A DNA stretch of 41,172 bases from Intestinimonas massiliensis (ex Afouda et al. 2020) (GTDB taxonomy: Bacteria > Bacillota > Clostridia > Oscillospirales > Oscillospiraceae). Within the stretch, counting starts at the first letter, position 1. The number at the start of each line of letters is the position of its first letter. Positions 16,418 to 24,623 of this stretch are shown here, piece by piece. A program made the translations under genes and the position numbers. The DNA lies in contig NZ_LR131147.1 in NCBI RefSeq assembly GCF_900626285.1, positions 1,348,715-1,389,886 of the forward strand, given 5' to 3'. Below the pieces are notes generated by a model. It was given only the letters and a program-made list of their open reading frames with translations, did no database searches and was not told where the DNA came from.

Positions 16418-17206
16418 TCACGTCCCTCTGATATTATATTCGGTATAGAGATATTTCCCGTCGTGGTACACATCCCAGGCTTCCACCTCGAACCGGGCCC
16501 CCGGCGCGGAGCAGAATACTTGGGTAAGCTGGTCTTCCTGCCAGGGCCAGAACATCTGCACCGCGTTCTGTGCAGAGATGCCCAGGTGCAGGTTGAGAGC
16601 GGGGGCACCATCCGCCCACAGCTCTGGACAGTTCACTGCGGCGTTGTAGATGGTGTACTCCATCCGCCGGGTCTCATAGAGGTTTCGAATGTGCAGGTTG
16701 TCCCCATATTCACTTTGAAACCGACGCACCTCCGCCTTCGGCAACTCCAGCTCCGGGAAGCGCGTCTGGTCATAGGCGGGCAGGGGTTCCGGCTCCTCCC
16801 ACAGACGCAGATCCGTGATCTCATAGGTGGTGCCGTCATCGCAGAGCACCTTGTCCCCCTCCTTCAGCCGGAGGGGCTCGTCCGACTGGGGGACGATGAC
16901 CACCCCGGAGGGGGCGGACACTGCACTTTCCTCTGTGTAAGGAGAGCTGGTGTCTACCAGGACACGGTTGGCGCCCTGGTCATACGCCACGCCGAAGTCT
17001 ACCGCCCGGCCGACGTCCCGGAGCTGCACATAGTTGTGACCATTGATGACATACGCTTCCAGATCCACCTGCTTGCCGTCTACATAGAAGGTCTGGGTGC
17101 TTGGGGCTGCAGTGAGGGCAGCCACCCCCGCCGACGCGGGCCCCACCAGTGCTGCGCCTATCAAGGTACCTGCCAATACCGCCGGAATAAGCTGTTTCCT
17201 TTTCAT
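16418..17206 (-). CDS. Secreted protein with a copper-amine-oxidase-N-like domain
   Basis: A 262-residue protein from ATG 17206 behind a near-perfect AAGGAGGTC. The signal peptide is MKRKQLIPAVLAGTLIGAAL through about residue 30. Next comes a domain with TFYVDGKQVDLEAYVINGHN, YVQLRDVGRAVDFGV and ANRVLVDT, the pattern of the copper amine oxidase N-terminal (stalk-like) domain found in many secreted clostridial proteins, where it probably binds wall or protein partners. The C-terminal 150 residues are unassigned and rich in aromatic residues. It lies between the sortase and the adhesin, so it may help assemble or display the adhesin. That role is inference. Confidence 0.75.
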   Translation of the reverse strand: MKRKQLIPAVLAGTLIGAALVGPASAGVAALTAAPSTQTFYVDGKQVDLEAYVINGHNYVQLRDVGRAVDFGVAYDQGANRVLVDTSSPYTEESAVSAPSGVVIVPQSDEPLRLKEGDKVLCDDGTTYEITDLRLWEEPEPLPAYDQTRFPELELPKAEVRRFQSEYGDNLHIRNLYETRRMEYTIYNAAVNCPELWADGAPALNLHLGISAQNAVQMFWPWQEDQLTQVFCSAPGARFEVEAWDVYHDGKYLYTEYNIRGT

Positions 17207-17335
17207 ACGGTTGACCTCCTTCTTTCCTCTGCTGTCCTTGTGTTCCTTACAGCAACAACATACCGGAAATCTGGGGAAAAGTCTATAGCAAAGGGGGGGC
17301 CCGGTGGAGAAAATGAGCCCGCAAAACAAAGCAGG

Positions 17336-18142
17336 TTACACAACCTCCGCCGCCTGCACCTGCCAGCGGTAGGTCCTCTGGTTACGCACGCAGGTGTAGA
17401 GAGTGAGCTTGTTCTCGTTGGAAGGGGCGGTGCCGCTGGTATCCGTCTCCTTGACCTTCTGCACACTGGTGACCTCATAGGTGCGGACACCCAGCTTGGT
17501 GGTCCAGGTGATGGTATCTCCCCGCTCCAGGGTGTGGAGATCTCCAAAGTCGTCCCGCACCCCCCGGTTGTGTCCGGCGATGGCGCAGTTTCCATCCCAG
17601 ATGCTGGTGCCTTTGAAATGTCCCGCGCCCTTCATGAGCGTGGAGCTGTCTGTACCCTCATAGACCCGCACACTCAGGCCGATGGCGGGGATTTTTAAGG
17701 TACCCAGGTATCCGCCGGAGTAGTAGAGGTCCGAGGCCACCGGGGTATAGCCCAAGGTGCCGCCAGATTCCGTCTCCTGCTCCGGTTCCGCGGGGACGGC
17801 GGTGAAGGTGTCCACAGAAGGCGGGAACACAACGGGCATCCCGCTGCCGTTGACGGCGCCCACTGCCATACCCTCCGGGGCCAGATTGGGGGTAAGCCAG
17901 GTTCCGGTGTTCAGAGTGTCTGCGCTGGCGCTGCCGAAGCCCGGCGGGATGAGGGCGGCATTCTTGCTGATGTCCTCGTTTTTCAGGGCCCCGCCGTCTG
18001 CCGTGTGTACCACCTCCACCGAGGTGGGCTTGCCGTAGTCCGGCCCCTCCGGCGCGTCAATGGCGTAATCTAAAGCACCCGCCGGGGTAGCCAGGGCCGC
18101 CGCCAGGCAGGCGGCCAGGCACAGGGTGGCCAGCTTCTTCAC
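17336..18142 (-). CDS. Sortase (class B/D-like)
   Basis: A 268-residue exported transpeptidase. GTG at 18142 overlaps the previous stop as GTGA, with AGGAGG 7 bases upstream. The signal or anchor segment is MKKLATLCLAACLAAALATP, followed by a long linker. The catalytic domain starts near residue 145 (GTLKIPAIGLSVRVYEGTD), with His191 in IAGHNRG, Cys251 in LTLYTC and Arg256 in NQRTYRW. It should cleave an LPXTG-type signal and join the protein to cell wall or to another pilin. The obvious substrate is the LPRTG-ending adhesin encoded two genes downstream. The class is uncertain. Confidence 0.9.
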   Translation of the reverse strand: MKKLATLCLAACLAAALATPAGALDYAIDAPEGPDYGKPTSVEVVHTADGGALKNEDISKNAALIPPGFGSASADTLNTGTWLTPNLAPEGMAVGAVNGSGMPVVFPPSVDTFTAVPAEPEQETESGGTLGYTPVASDLYYSGGYLGTLKIPAIGLSVRVYEGTDSSTLMKGAGHFKGTSIWDGNCAIAGHNRGVRDDFGDLHTLERGDTITWTTKLGVRTYEVTSVQKVKETDTSGTAPSNENKLTLYTCVRNQRTYRWQVQAAEVV

Positions 18143-19053
18143 TCCGAATCCTCCTTGTTCTCCCGGCGCCGCTTGACGAACAGGCAGGCTCCAATCACGC
18201 CGCCCACAGCAAAGACCACGCCCAGCGGGAGCAGGATGGCCGCCCAGTTGAACTGGGCCAGGCCATCCCCAGACTCCTCCATGGGTACGGCGGGCTCCAG
18301 GGGCTCCCCCTCAAAAATTGCAACGTAACGCACCCGGTTCAGGGCGATGCGGCTGACGGTGCCGGTGTAGTCCGCCGTGACAGTATAGCCGGTGACATAA
18401 CTGCTGGTGGCGGTGCCGGTGTAGGTGGCCACGGCGGTGTAACAGTCCCCCAGGTTGTAACCGGCCACGCTGGCGGTGTTGTCCGTCCGCCAGTCAATAT
18501 TCTGGAGGGTGAGGTTGCGCCCGTCCTCCTCAATGCTCTTGGGGATGCTGGCGGTATCCTGGCTGGCCAGGTTGGGATAGGAGCGGGTGGCGGACACCTC
18601 CCGGGTGGAGCTGCCGTAGCCCGCCGCTTCCACCTGGACAGTGTCCAGCTGGAGGGACAGGGTGCCGGACAGTCCGTCCTCCGTGACGAACTCCTTCTCC
18701 TGGGGCAGCAGGGCCAGGACGGATTCCATATCCTTGCTTTTACTCTCCAACGATACCGTCTCCGTGTGCGGACGGCTCTCATGCTCCGGCAGCTCCTGCT
18801 GGAGCAGGTCTGTCAGGGTGTAGTGGAAGCCGTCCTGCTCGAAGTCCGACCGGGGGATACCGGCAGGGTCCTGCTCCGGGGACAGGTCATAGACCTTGCG
18901 GATCTCCGTGCCGTCCTCACTGCGGGTGACAGAGGTTGGATAGCAGACCTGCACCTCGGTGACCGCGGGGAATGGCTCCGCCGCCAGGGCGGTTGGGAGC
19001 AGCGCCGCGGCTATCAACAGGCCGGCGGCGCATCTCAGAATGGTGCGTTTCAC
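18139..19053 (-). CDS. Membrane-anchored extracellular protein of the surface module
   Basis: A 304-residue protein from GTG 19053 (AAGGAGG upstream, GTGA overlap with the previous gene). It has a signal peptide (MKRTILRCAAGLLIAAALLP, cleaved near ALA-AE), an extracellular part rich in Thr, Ser and Tyr (TATYTGTATSSYVTGYTVTA), one C-terminal transmembrane helix (WAAILLPLGVVFAVGGVIGA) and a basic cytoplasmic stop CLFVKRRRENKE. This type I topology and the position before the sortase suggest a membrane partner of the adhesin system. I do not recognise the family from sequence. Confidence 0.72.
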   Translation of the reverse strand: MKRTILRCAAGLLIAAALLPTALAAEPFPAVTEVQVCYPTSVTRSEDGTEIRKVYDLSPEQDPAGIPRSDFEQDGFHYTLTDLLQQELPEHESRPHTETVSLESKSKDMESVLALLPQEKEFVTEDGLSGTLSLQLDTVQVEAAGYGSSTREVSATRSYPNLASQDTASIPKSIEEDGRNLTLQNIDWRTDNTASVAGYNLGDCYTAVATYTGTATSSYVTGYTVTADYTGTVSRIALNRVRYVAIFEGEPLEPAVPMEESGDGLAQFNWAAILLPLGVVFAVGGVIGACLFVKRRRENKEDSE

Positions 19054-19715
19054 GATGGGGTTCCTCCTTCACATTTTGTCATATTTTGCTCCAGCCGCTC
19101 CAGAGTGCGCCGGGCCAGGAGGCGGAACTCCCAGGGCTCCAGCTCCAGGGGGCGGTAGTCGCCTTTGTCCGTGATGCCGTCCGCCCGCACCTTGAGCACC
19201 AGGGGCAGCACGGCAGGGTGCTCCTCGAGCACCGTGGGGGCCAGCCAGCCCTTCCCGGCCAGGTACACCCACCGGAGAGCGGAGGCCGGATTGCCGGGGA
19301 CGTCGGGCCAGAGGTATTTCCCCACCAGCTTCTTGCGGCGCTGCTTCTTGTTGACGGGGATGGGGGCCAGGATCTTGCCCTCAATTTGGTAGCGAAGGCC
19401 AAGATCCTCTACACAGGCGCGGAATGCCTGGCAGGCCTCTGGAGTGTCCGCCCATTGAGGCAGCGGCTCCCCCAACTCTGAGGCCAGCACATCTTCCCCC
19501 TCTGGATCATCTGGGAAGAGGGGCACGTTCTTCACCAGCTCCAGCACATGGAAGCCGTCCGTCAGGCCCAGCACCTTCCGCTTGGTGATGGGCATGCCCC
19601 GGTAGTGCGCCAGGGCCTCCCCCAGCTCCGGGCGCTGCCGGATCGTCCAGCCTTTCTGTAGGAAGCCGCCCCGGCCCAGCCGCAGATCATCCATGGTGTA
19701 ATAGGCCAAGCTCAT
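19050..19715 (-). CDS. Uncharacterised cytoplasmic protein, 221 residues
   Basis: Starts at ATG 19715 (MSLAYYTMDDLRLGRGGFLQ) overlapping the previous stop as ATGA, with GGAGG upstream. The longer frame to 19772 lies inside the upstream gene. No signal or membrane segment. It contains basic patches (NKKQRRKKLVGKYLW) and a helical C-terminus (FRLLARRTLERLEQ). It is coupled to the AbrB-like gene before it and the surface protein after it. Function unknown. Confidence 0.65.
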   Translation of the reverse strand: MSLAYYTMDDLRLGRGGFLQKGWTIRQRPELGEALAHYRGMPITKRKVLGLTDGFHVLELVKNVPLFPDDPEGEDVLASELGEPLPQWADTPEACQAFRACVEDLGLRYQIEGKILAPIPVNKKQRRKKLVGKYLWPDVPGNPASALRWVYLAGKGWLAPTVLEEHPAVLPLVLKVRADGITDKGDYRPLELEPWEFRLLARRTLERLEQNMTKCEGGTPS

Positions 19716-20080
19716 TCGGCATCCTCCTCCCGGGTCAGCAGGGCGCCCAACCCGAACAAATCCACGCCGCAATGCTCCAGCATATCCAGGAACTCCGCGT
19801 CATAGGTTCGGAATACCTCGGACGCTCTTTTGCACGGCATACCGCTGGCTGACCGGCTGTCCAGAGCCAAGCGGACAACCATGCCGATGTTCAGATCGTA
19901 GAGCAGCCGGATGGCATCCAGCCGCTCCCTTGCAGTGCCCCCCTGCCGGGTAAGCACGATGCAGCCGTGCTCTGTATGCAGGGCCAGCCGCTCCGCGTCC
20001 TCCAGTCCGGAGAGCTGGAGGGCGGCCCGGGGGATGGCCAGGGTCTTCTTGCTTGTGTCATGGCAGATGGTAAATTTCAT
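19712..20080 (-). CDS. AbrB-like small protein
   Basis: A 122-residue protein from ATG 20080 behind GAGGTG. The first 45 residues (FTICHDTSKKTLAIPRAALQ, then a strand with GCIVLTR) read like the swapped-hairpin fold of AbrB/SpoVT-type DNA-binding proteins, where a strand, a proline turn and a helix repeat. The rest is helical. If correct it would be a transcription regulator of the element. The match is by eye and weak, so treat it as uncharacterised. It sits between the adenine methyltransferase and the 221-residue protein. Confidence 0.6.
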   Translation of the reverse strand: MKFTICHDTSKKTLAIPRAALQLSGLEDAERLALHTEHGCIVLTRQGGTARERLDAIRLLYDLNIGMVVRLALDSRSASGMPCKRASEVFRTYDAEFLDMLEHCGVDLFGLGALLTREEDAE

Positions 20081-20102
20081 CTTCTGTTTTCACCTCGTAT
20101 TC

Positions 20103-21116
20103 TTAGTCCTGCGGCCAGTCCCACACCCGAGGCAGCCGCCCGGTAGGGGCGGACAGGATCCGCAGCTCCGGCCAGTCGCTGGACACCAGTCCGGGGTTAT
20201 CCAGCAGGGAGAGCTGGCGGTTGAGCATGGGGCTTGGGTCAAAGTTGGTCATGAGCAGCTCGTGGTACCTGGAGTCCTCCTGCCGAGCCATGGGGTTGGG
20301 GCGGTCAAAGCCCACAATATAAAAGTCCGGGGCGAAGAGGTCCAGAATGTCCGGATGGCTGTTATAGGACAGGACGATGTGGCTGTCCCGCGCCGCCGGG
20401 GCGCACAGGCAATCGTGGAGCCGGACGTGATCCCGGAGGGCAAAGGAGGGCGCGTACATCCTCTCCGCCTCCAGATAGGGCGGGTCCGCATAGATCACCG
20501 CACCCGTCCGGACGTACTGCCGAACCACATCGCAGCAGTCCTTGTTCTCCACCACCACGCCCTGGAGTGCGTCCGAGGCGCGTCGGAGCAGGCCAAGGAA
20601 GCGGCGCAGCTCCACGCTGCGCCCGCCGAAGCTGTTCCCGGTGGCGCTGTAGCTGTACCGGATGCTCAGATAATAGGCCGCAGCCCGCTGTACGTCCGGC
20701 AGGTTGGCCCGGCCCATCAGGAGCTTCTTCACCTCCTGCCTGTCCATGGGCGGGAAGTACTCCTCCGCGATCTGGAGCTCCTCCTCCAGGAAGTCGTTGG
20801 GGTCATACCCGTGGTTGAGGAAGCGGAGCACCACCTCGAAGTCCGCCCGGGCGTGGAGGGGCAGGAAGTCCAGCTCCCTGAGCAGCGCCAGGGGCCGGTC
20901 CCGGGCACAGCGGAACAGGTTGACCAGATCCACATCCACGTCGTTATACACCCGGAGCGGGGCATACCCGGCGCCCAAGCCCAGGGTCACCGCGCCGCTG
21001 CCGCCGCAGACCTCCAGCAGACGGGGCGCCCTCCTGGGGAGCAGCTGGAAAATATAGGGGAGCAGGAACAGCTTCCCGCCTACCCAGGGGAAGAAGGGTT
21101 TAGCGATCCGCCTCAC
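20103..21116 (-). CDS. DNA adenine N6-methyltransferase (D12/Dam class), orphan
   Basis: A 337-residue methyltransferase of the D12 class. The frame is open back to 21215, but homologues begin just before FFPWVGGK, so I take GTG 21116, which overlaps the preceding gene by 17 bases. Motifs: FFPWVGGK (8-15), the S-adenosylmethionine site LLEVCGGSGAVTLG, and the catalytic DPPY in VIYADPPYLE (about 211-214). It would methylate adenine in a target I cannot predict. There is no restriction enzyme beside it, so a role in protecting transferred DNA or in regulation is likely. It shares the operon with a small winged-helix-like gene. Confidence 0.85.
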   Translation of the reverse strand: MRRIAKPFFPWVGGKLFLLPYIFQLLPRRAPRLLEVCGGSGAVTLGLGAGYAPLRVYNDVDVDLVNLFRCARDRPLALLRELDFLPLHARADFEVVLRFLNHGYDPNDFLEEELQIAEEYFPPMDRQEVKKLLMGRANLPDVQRAAAYYLSIRYSYSATGNSFGGRSVELRRFLGLLRRASDALQGVVVENKDCCDVVRQYVRTGAVIYADPPYLEAERMYAPSFALRDHVRLHDCLCAPAARDSHIVLSYNSHPDILDLFAPDFYIVGFDRPNPMARQEDSRYHELLMTNFDPSPMLNRQLSLLDNPGLVSSDWPELRILSAPTGRLPRVWDWPQD

Positions 21117-21423
21117 CTCCCCCGGGTAGACGGAAGGCCCCCGTGGCCCTCTCCAAGCTACGGATGGCCTTCTCCACGCCGTCCCGCATTCGCCGGAGAT
21201 GCCCGATTGTGGCAATCACCTCCCAGGCGTTGGCGGGGTAGAAGTAGCCGGTGCGGTCGCTGCAGATAGGCGCCCCGTCCACCCGCAGGTTATGGACCAG
21301 CTTCCGCAGCTCTGCCTCATGGATGCGGAACCTCTTTTTCATCTGTTTGCCACTGATGGCGTTTTCCCGGCCGGGGCAGTGCTTCTTCAGGTACTCCAGC
21401 AGTTGCTTCTCTTTGGCTTTCAT
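21100..21423 (-). CDS. Small winged-helix-like protein
   Basis: A 107-residue protein from ATG 21423, behind AAGGAGG. The longer frame to 21597 crosses a terminator. The fold suggested by the sequence is helical, then a winged turn: EKQLLEYLKKHCPGRENAIS, GKQMKKRFRIHEAELRKLVH, and a wing-like DGAPICSDRTGYFYPANAWE. This resembles the small winged-helix proteins of phages and mobile elements that select DNA sites or control replication. It overlaps the adenine methyltransferase gene and is the first gene after the terminator at 21,463-21,509. Confidence 0.7.
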   Translation of the reverse strand: MKAKEKQLLEYLKKHCPGRENAISGKQMKKRFRIHEAELRKLVHNLRVDGAPICSDRTGYFYPANAWEVIATIGHLRRMRDGVEKAIRSLERATGAFRLPGGGEADR

Positions 21424-21462
21424 GACGTCCTCCTTTTCCGGGCCGTCCTCCCGAAAAAGGGC

Positions 21463-21509
21463 ACAAAAAACAGGGGCCGCTGTCCCCTTCGGGAAAACGG
21501 CCCCTGTTT
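21463..21509 (-). terminator. Intrinsic terminator with 12-bp perfect stem
   Basis: Arms AAACAGGGGCCG (21468-21479) and CGGCCCCTGTTT (21498-21509), then TTTTTTG on the minus strand. It closes the ArdA-like cluster, and the next ribosome binding site is about 35 bases further on. Confidence 0.85.
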
Positions 21510-21535
21510 CGTTTTGATATAGATTTGATCTGGGG

Positions 21536-22534
21536 TTACATCTGCTGCATCTGTTGGGGCGCCTGGGATTGCGTCTGCTGCCTAGCAATGTATGCACATC
21601 CGTCCTCTGTCAAGGTATAGCCCTTCTTCCGCAGCAAATCCAGTCCGTACCGTTCCAGATCAATGCAGCCTGACAGGGCCCGATCCACACATCCCAACCG
21701 CACGCGCAGATCCATCCACGCCATGTCTTGGAGCTGATCCGCCCGCACCACCTGGTAGCGGTTCAGGTTCTGCGCCAAATCCAGGGCAGCGGGCAGGGTG
21801 GCGCAGTGCTCATACTCCAGTATCCAGAGATAGGCCTGGAGGAACCCCTTCTGCCCCTGGTTCTGTTCCTGGAGGATAAATCCCAGGTTCTGACCGTCAT
21901 AGATGAGATCCTCCAGCCGTCCCCTATATGCATCCTCCAGGCCGGTGATCCCCGGCAGGCTGCACCGGGCCTCCAGCAGGGTGCACTCCCGGATGGTCTG
22001 CACACCCAGAGCGTCCAGGGCCAGCCGGATCTCCCCCGGCCTCACGTCCATGATGTCGTTGTAGTCCGGCAGCGCCAGCCACACCCCCTCCGGCACCGCG
22101 GAGGAGGCCAGCTTCAGCCGCAGGCTCCAGCTGTAGTCCGGCCCAGGCAGGTTGACCCCGTCGTAGAAGCCCGTCACCCCCTTTCGCGGATATACCACAT
22201 AGCAGCCCCCTGCGAACCGGCCGGGGTGCTGTGCCTCATACTGCCTGCCCAGCTTGTCCAGGTCGATGTAGTCCCGCAGCGCCAGGAGCCTGGCGTTGGT
22301 CTCCTCCAGGTAATACAGGCCCAGATCCTCATAACTCTGGATGCCGCCCAACACCTCATACTCGTCCAGGCTGGCCAGCAGGCTGACCACCTCTGTACTG
22401 TCCTGGGCGGGATGGCGCTGGATGGCCGCGTCCAAGGCGATCCCCTCCCGCGCGGTCAACACCTCCAGCCGCTCCCGCAGCCAGTCCTGCTCCTCCGGCC
22501 TGCCGGGGAGCTGTAAAAGTCCTGCTTTATCCAT
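21536..22534 (-). CDS. ArdA-like anti-restriction protein
   Basis: A 332-residue acidic protein from ATG 22534, behind GAGGTG. The segment SYEDLGLYYLEETNARLLAL, RDYIDLDKLGRQYE and GGCYVVYP resembles ArdA modules, in which a helix ending in YYIEE is followed by an L-x-x-Y-I-D-x-x-x-x-G-R turn. ArdA proteins are elongated DNA mimics that block type I restriction enzymes and so help incoming DNA survive. The C-terminal part (LGCVDRALSGCIDLERYGLD) is different and ends in SQAPQQMQQM. Part of a run of related genes from 21,536 to 26,284. The family call is by motif recall and should be verified. Confidence 0.65.
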   Translation of the reverse strand: MDKAGLLQLPGRPEEQDWLRERLEVLTAREGIALDAAIQRHPAQDSTEVVSLLASLDEYEVLGGIQSYEDLGLYYLEETNARLLALRDYIDLDKLGRQYEAQHPGRFAGGCYVVYPRKGVTGFYDGVNLPGPDYSWSLRLKLASSAVPEGVWLALPDYNDIMDVRPGEIRLALDALGVQTIRECTLLEARCSLPGITGLEDAYRGRLEDLIYDGQNLGFILQEQNQGQKGFLQAYLWILEYEHCATLPAALDLAQNLNRYQVVRADQLQDMAWMDLRVRLGCVDRALSGCIDLERYGLDLLRKKGYTLTEDGCAYIARQQTQSQAPQQMQQM

Positions 22535-22541
22535 GGGCGTT

Positions 22542-23708
22542 TCACCTCATTTCCATCTGTACGCCGCCCCGGGTGGGCTGGGGCGGCAGCGGTTTCTGCA
22601 CCGGCTGGCCATCCGCCCGGGTCAGCAGACCGTAGTCTGTCAGCTCGCCCCCGTACTGCTGGATCAGCGCCTCGCCGTAGCCGTAGAGGTTCAGGTACCA
22701 GCACAGCAGGTCGGCATTCTCCTCCCCCATGGAGCGGCGCAGCTCCCCGCGGGCCACGTCCTCTGGAGAGGCGGCTGCCCAATTCAGATTGTAGGCGTCC
22801 AGCCGTTCCGTCAACGCCATGGCATCCTCCAGGCTCGAAATGGACGACACCTCCAGCACCGCCTTGTACTTGATCAGGGCCAGAGAGTCCCGCTCCGCCA
22901 GCACCATCAGCCGGATGGCCAGGCAGTTCAGGGTATCCAGCCGCTCCGGCGTGGCCCACGCTGCCGGAAGCTGGGGTACCCGGCTGTGGAAGGCGGTGAC
23001 GGCGCAGTTGGGGAGGCCCACGGCCTCCATCCGCTCCCGCACCTCCACCAGCTCCTGTCCGGCGGGGAGGGTGAGCTCCGCCCGTTCCTCCCCGAGCCGG
23101 AGCTCCAGCCGAAAGAAGCCAGTCGGGGCCTCCGGCGCGATGCGGAGTTCCTGGCCCTCTGTGGGCTTCCAGTTCCCATCCGGTACCACATACCCCTGCC
23201 TGGTGAAGACCCCGCCCGCCGACTGACGGATCCGGCGGCCCAGGAGCTGGAAGTCCAGCAGTTCAAATACCTTGTCCGGCACATCCTTCACCTCGGGGAT
23301 GGAACCGTTTGCCGCGTAAACCCGGCCCAACGAGGCGTCATCCGTGGCCTCGGGCGCCACCTGGCAGTGCTTTGCCTGCTCAGACAGGGTAATGAGGGCG
23401 TCTGGTTCCATGGGCCTGCCGTCCTGCAGCTTGACTAGCCCCTCGAATGCGGTGCGCTGCCGGCTGTCCAGACTGGTCAGCCGCTCCGCCAGGGCATTGA
23501 GCGCGGGGAAGCCCTCGCCAGATTGCAGGCCAGGGAACAGGACGGGGAATTCCCCATAGTCCTCCATCTCCCATTCCACTCTGGTGTCCGGTGCGAGCCG
23601 CAGCCGTTCCCAGGCATCCAGGACAGCATACGGGTCTGCTGGAAGCTCCAGTGTCACATAAGTATCCTTGTCCGGATTGCACAGGGATACTGTAAAGGCC
23701 TTATCCAC
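22542..23708 (-). CDS. ArdA-like anti-restriction protein, 388 residues
   Basis: Starts at GTG 23708, overlapping the previous stop by 8 bases, with a GGGGGG ribosome binding site inside the upstream gene. It carries ArdA-type signatures: FPALNALAERLTSLDSRQRT near residue 90, KVFELLDFQLLGRRIRQSAG and FTRQGYVVP, then a second half with LNCLAIRLMVLAERDSLALI and SLEDAMALTERLDAYNLNWA. The repeated layout suggests two ArdA-like units in one chain. Acidic overall, no membrane segments. Likely role: DNA mimic against restriction enzymes on entry to a new host. Ends RGGVQMEMR. Confidence 0.65.
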   Translation of the reverse strand: MDKAFTVSLCNPDKDTYVTLELPADPYAVLDAWERLRLAPDTRVEWEMEDYGEFPVLFPGLQSGEGFPALNALAERLTSLDSRQRTAFEGLVKLQDGRPMEPDALITLSEQAKHCQVAPEATDDASLGRVYAANGSIPEVKDVPDKVFELLDFQLLGRRIRQSAGGVFTRQGYVVPDGNWKPTEGQELRIAPEAPTGFFRLELRLGEERAELTLPAGQELVEVRERMEAVGLPNCAVTAFHSRVPQLPAAWATPERLDTLNCLAIRLMVLAERDSLALIKYKAVLEVSSISSLEDAMALTERLDAYNLNWAAASPEDVARGELRRSMGEENADLLCWYLNLYGYGEALIQQYGGELTDYGLLTRADGQPVQKPLPPQPTRGGVQMEMR

Positions 23709-24432
23709 GGCTCATACCCCCCATCGTCATGCCCTGGGCCTGCGTCAGCCCGAACTGCTCTGCCTCCGTCTGGATGCTCCAGCCCTCCGGCTGCCACATG
23801 TGGACGTAAAGCTCCCCGCCGTCCACACGGATTGCCTGCTGCTCCAGGCCCTCGCCAACGCCGTCCGCGGCCTGGCCGGTGAGATAGTCCTTCAGCCCGG
23901 TCAGCTCCTCCGGAGAGAGCTGGCCGACGACCTGGCACTCCGCCACGCCCCACAGCCTGCCGTCTCTGGCCTCTGCCGTAAACACGGCGGAGCGCACCTT
24001 GACGTCCAGGAACTCCTTGTCGCACCAGAGCATGAGGCCCCGCTCCGCCTCCTCCGGCACCCGGTTCCGTACCATGAAGCCCAGGATCCTGTCCTCATAG
24101 TCCAGAAGCGTTCTGCCGTCCCATTCTTCACCCGTCTCATCCCAATCTCCCCACTCATTCCGGGCATAGAAGCTGGCGGTGAGGGGCATGTACAGCTTGA
24201 GCTGGGTGGACTCAGGCGGGTGGACGGAGAACATCTCCTCCCCAAGGGTCAGGACGCACTCACCTCCGTCGCTCTGCCGGACGTGGAACCGGCCCGAGTC
24301 ATCGATGTGCTCCAGAGTACCAGCCTCCTCCAGCGTGTTTCTGGGATCATCCAGCTCCCATGTTTGGATCCGGCTGCCCGCGGGGAACTGATTCCGCAGG
24401 AAATCCAGCCACTCCTTCGATACACCCTGCAT
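23701..24432 (-). CDS. DUF4314-domain protein
   Basis: A 243-residue protein from ATG 24432 (GGGAG upstream). It opens MQGVSKEWLDFLRNQFPAGS, followed by LEHIDDSGRFHVR and a GGECVLTLGEEMFSV strand, the pattern of the small beta-barrel DUF4314 domain that often precedes other domains in clostridial mobile elements. The remaining 170 residues (LKLYMPLTASFYARNEWGDW, EEAERGLMLWCDKEFLDVKV) form a second conserved domain of unknown role. The gene follows a terminator at 24,474-24,510 and a possible 34-codon leader. It ends MTMGGMSRG, encoding the ribosome binding site of the next gene. Confidence 0.75.
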   Translation of the reverse strand: MQGVSKEWLDFLRNQFPAGSRIQTWELDDPRNTLEEAGTLEHIDDSGRFHVRQSDGGECVLTLGEEMFSVHPPESTQLKLYMPLTASFYARNEWGDWDETGEEWDGRTLLDYEDRILGFMVRNRVPEEAERGLMLWCDKEFLDVKVRSAVFTAEARDGRLWGVAECQVVGQLSPEELTGLKDYLTGQAADGVGEGLEQQAIRVDGGELYVHMWQPEGWSIQTEAEQFGLTQAQGMTMGGMSRG

Positions 24433-24473
24433 GATGATCTGTCTCCCTTCATTTTGCCTCAAGTGTCATTCGG

Positions 24474-24510
24474 ATAGAAAAGGCCGGCTTCCAAAGCGGA
24501 AGCCGGCCTT
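24474..24510 (-). terminator. Intrinsic terminator, 13-bp perfect stem
   Basis: AAGGCCGGCTTCC (24480-24492) pairs with GGAAGCCGGCCTT (24498-24510) around a 5-base loop. TTTTCTAT follows on the minus strand. It separates the 24,624-25,358 gene from the DUF4314 gene. Confidence 0.85.
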
Positions 24511-24623
24511 CAACGGAGTCCCTGTGCATGCTCTGTTTCCTCTGATGGTTCATAGTTCTTTCCCGTCCTTTCTTCTGGTAAGCACACAACATACCACAGT
24601 GTGCCCGTAATATCCAGCATTTT

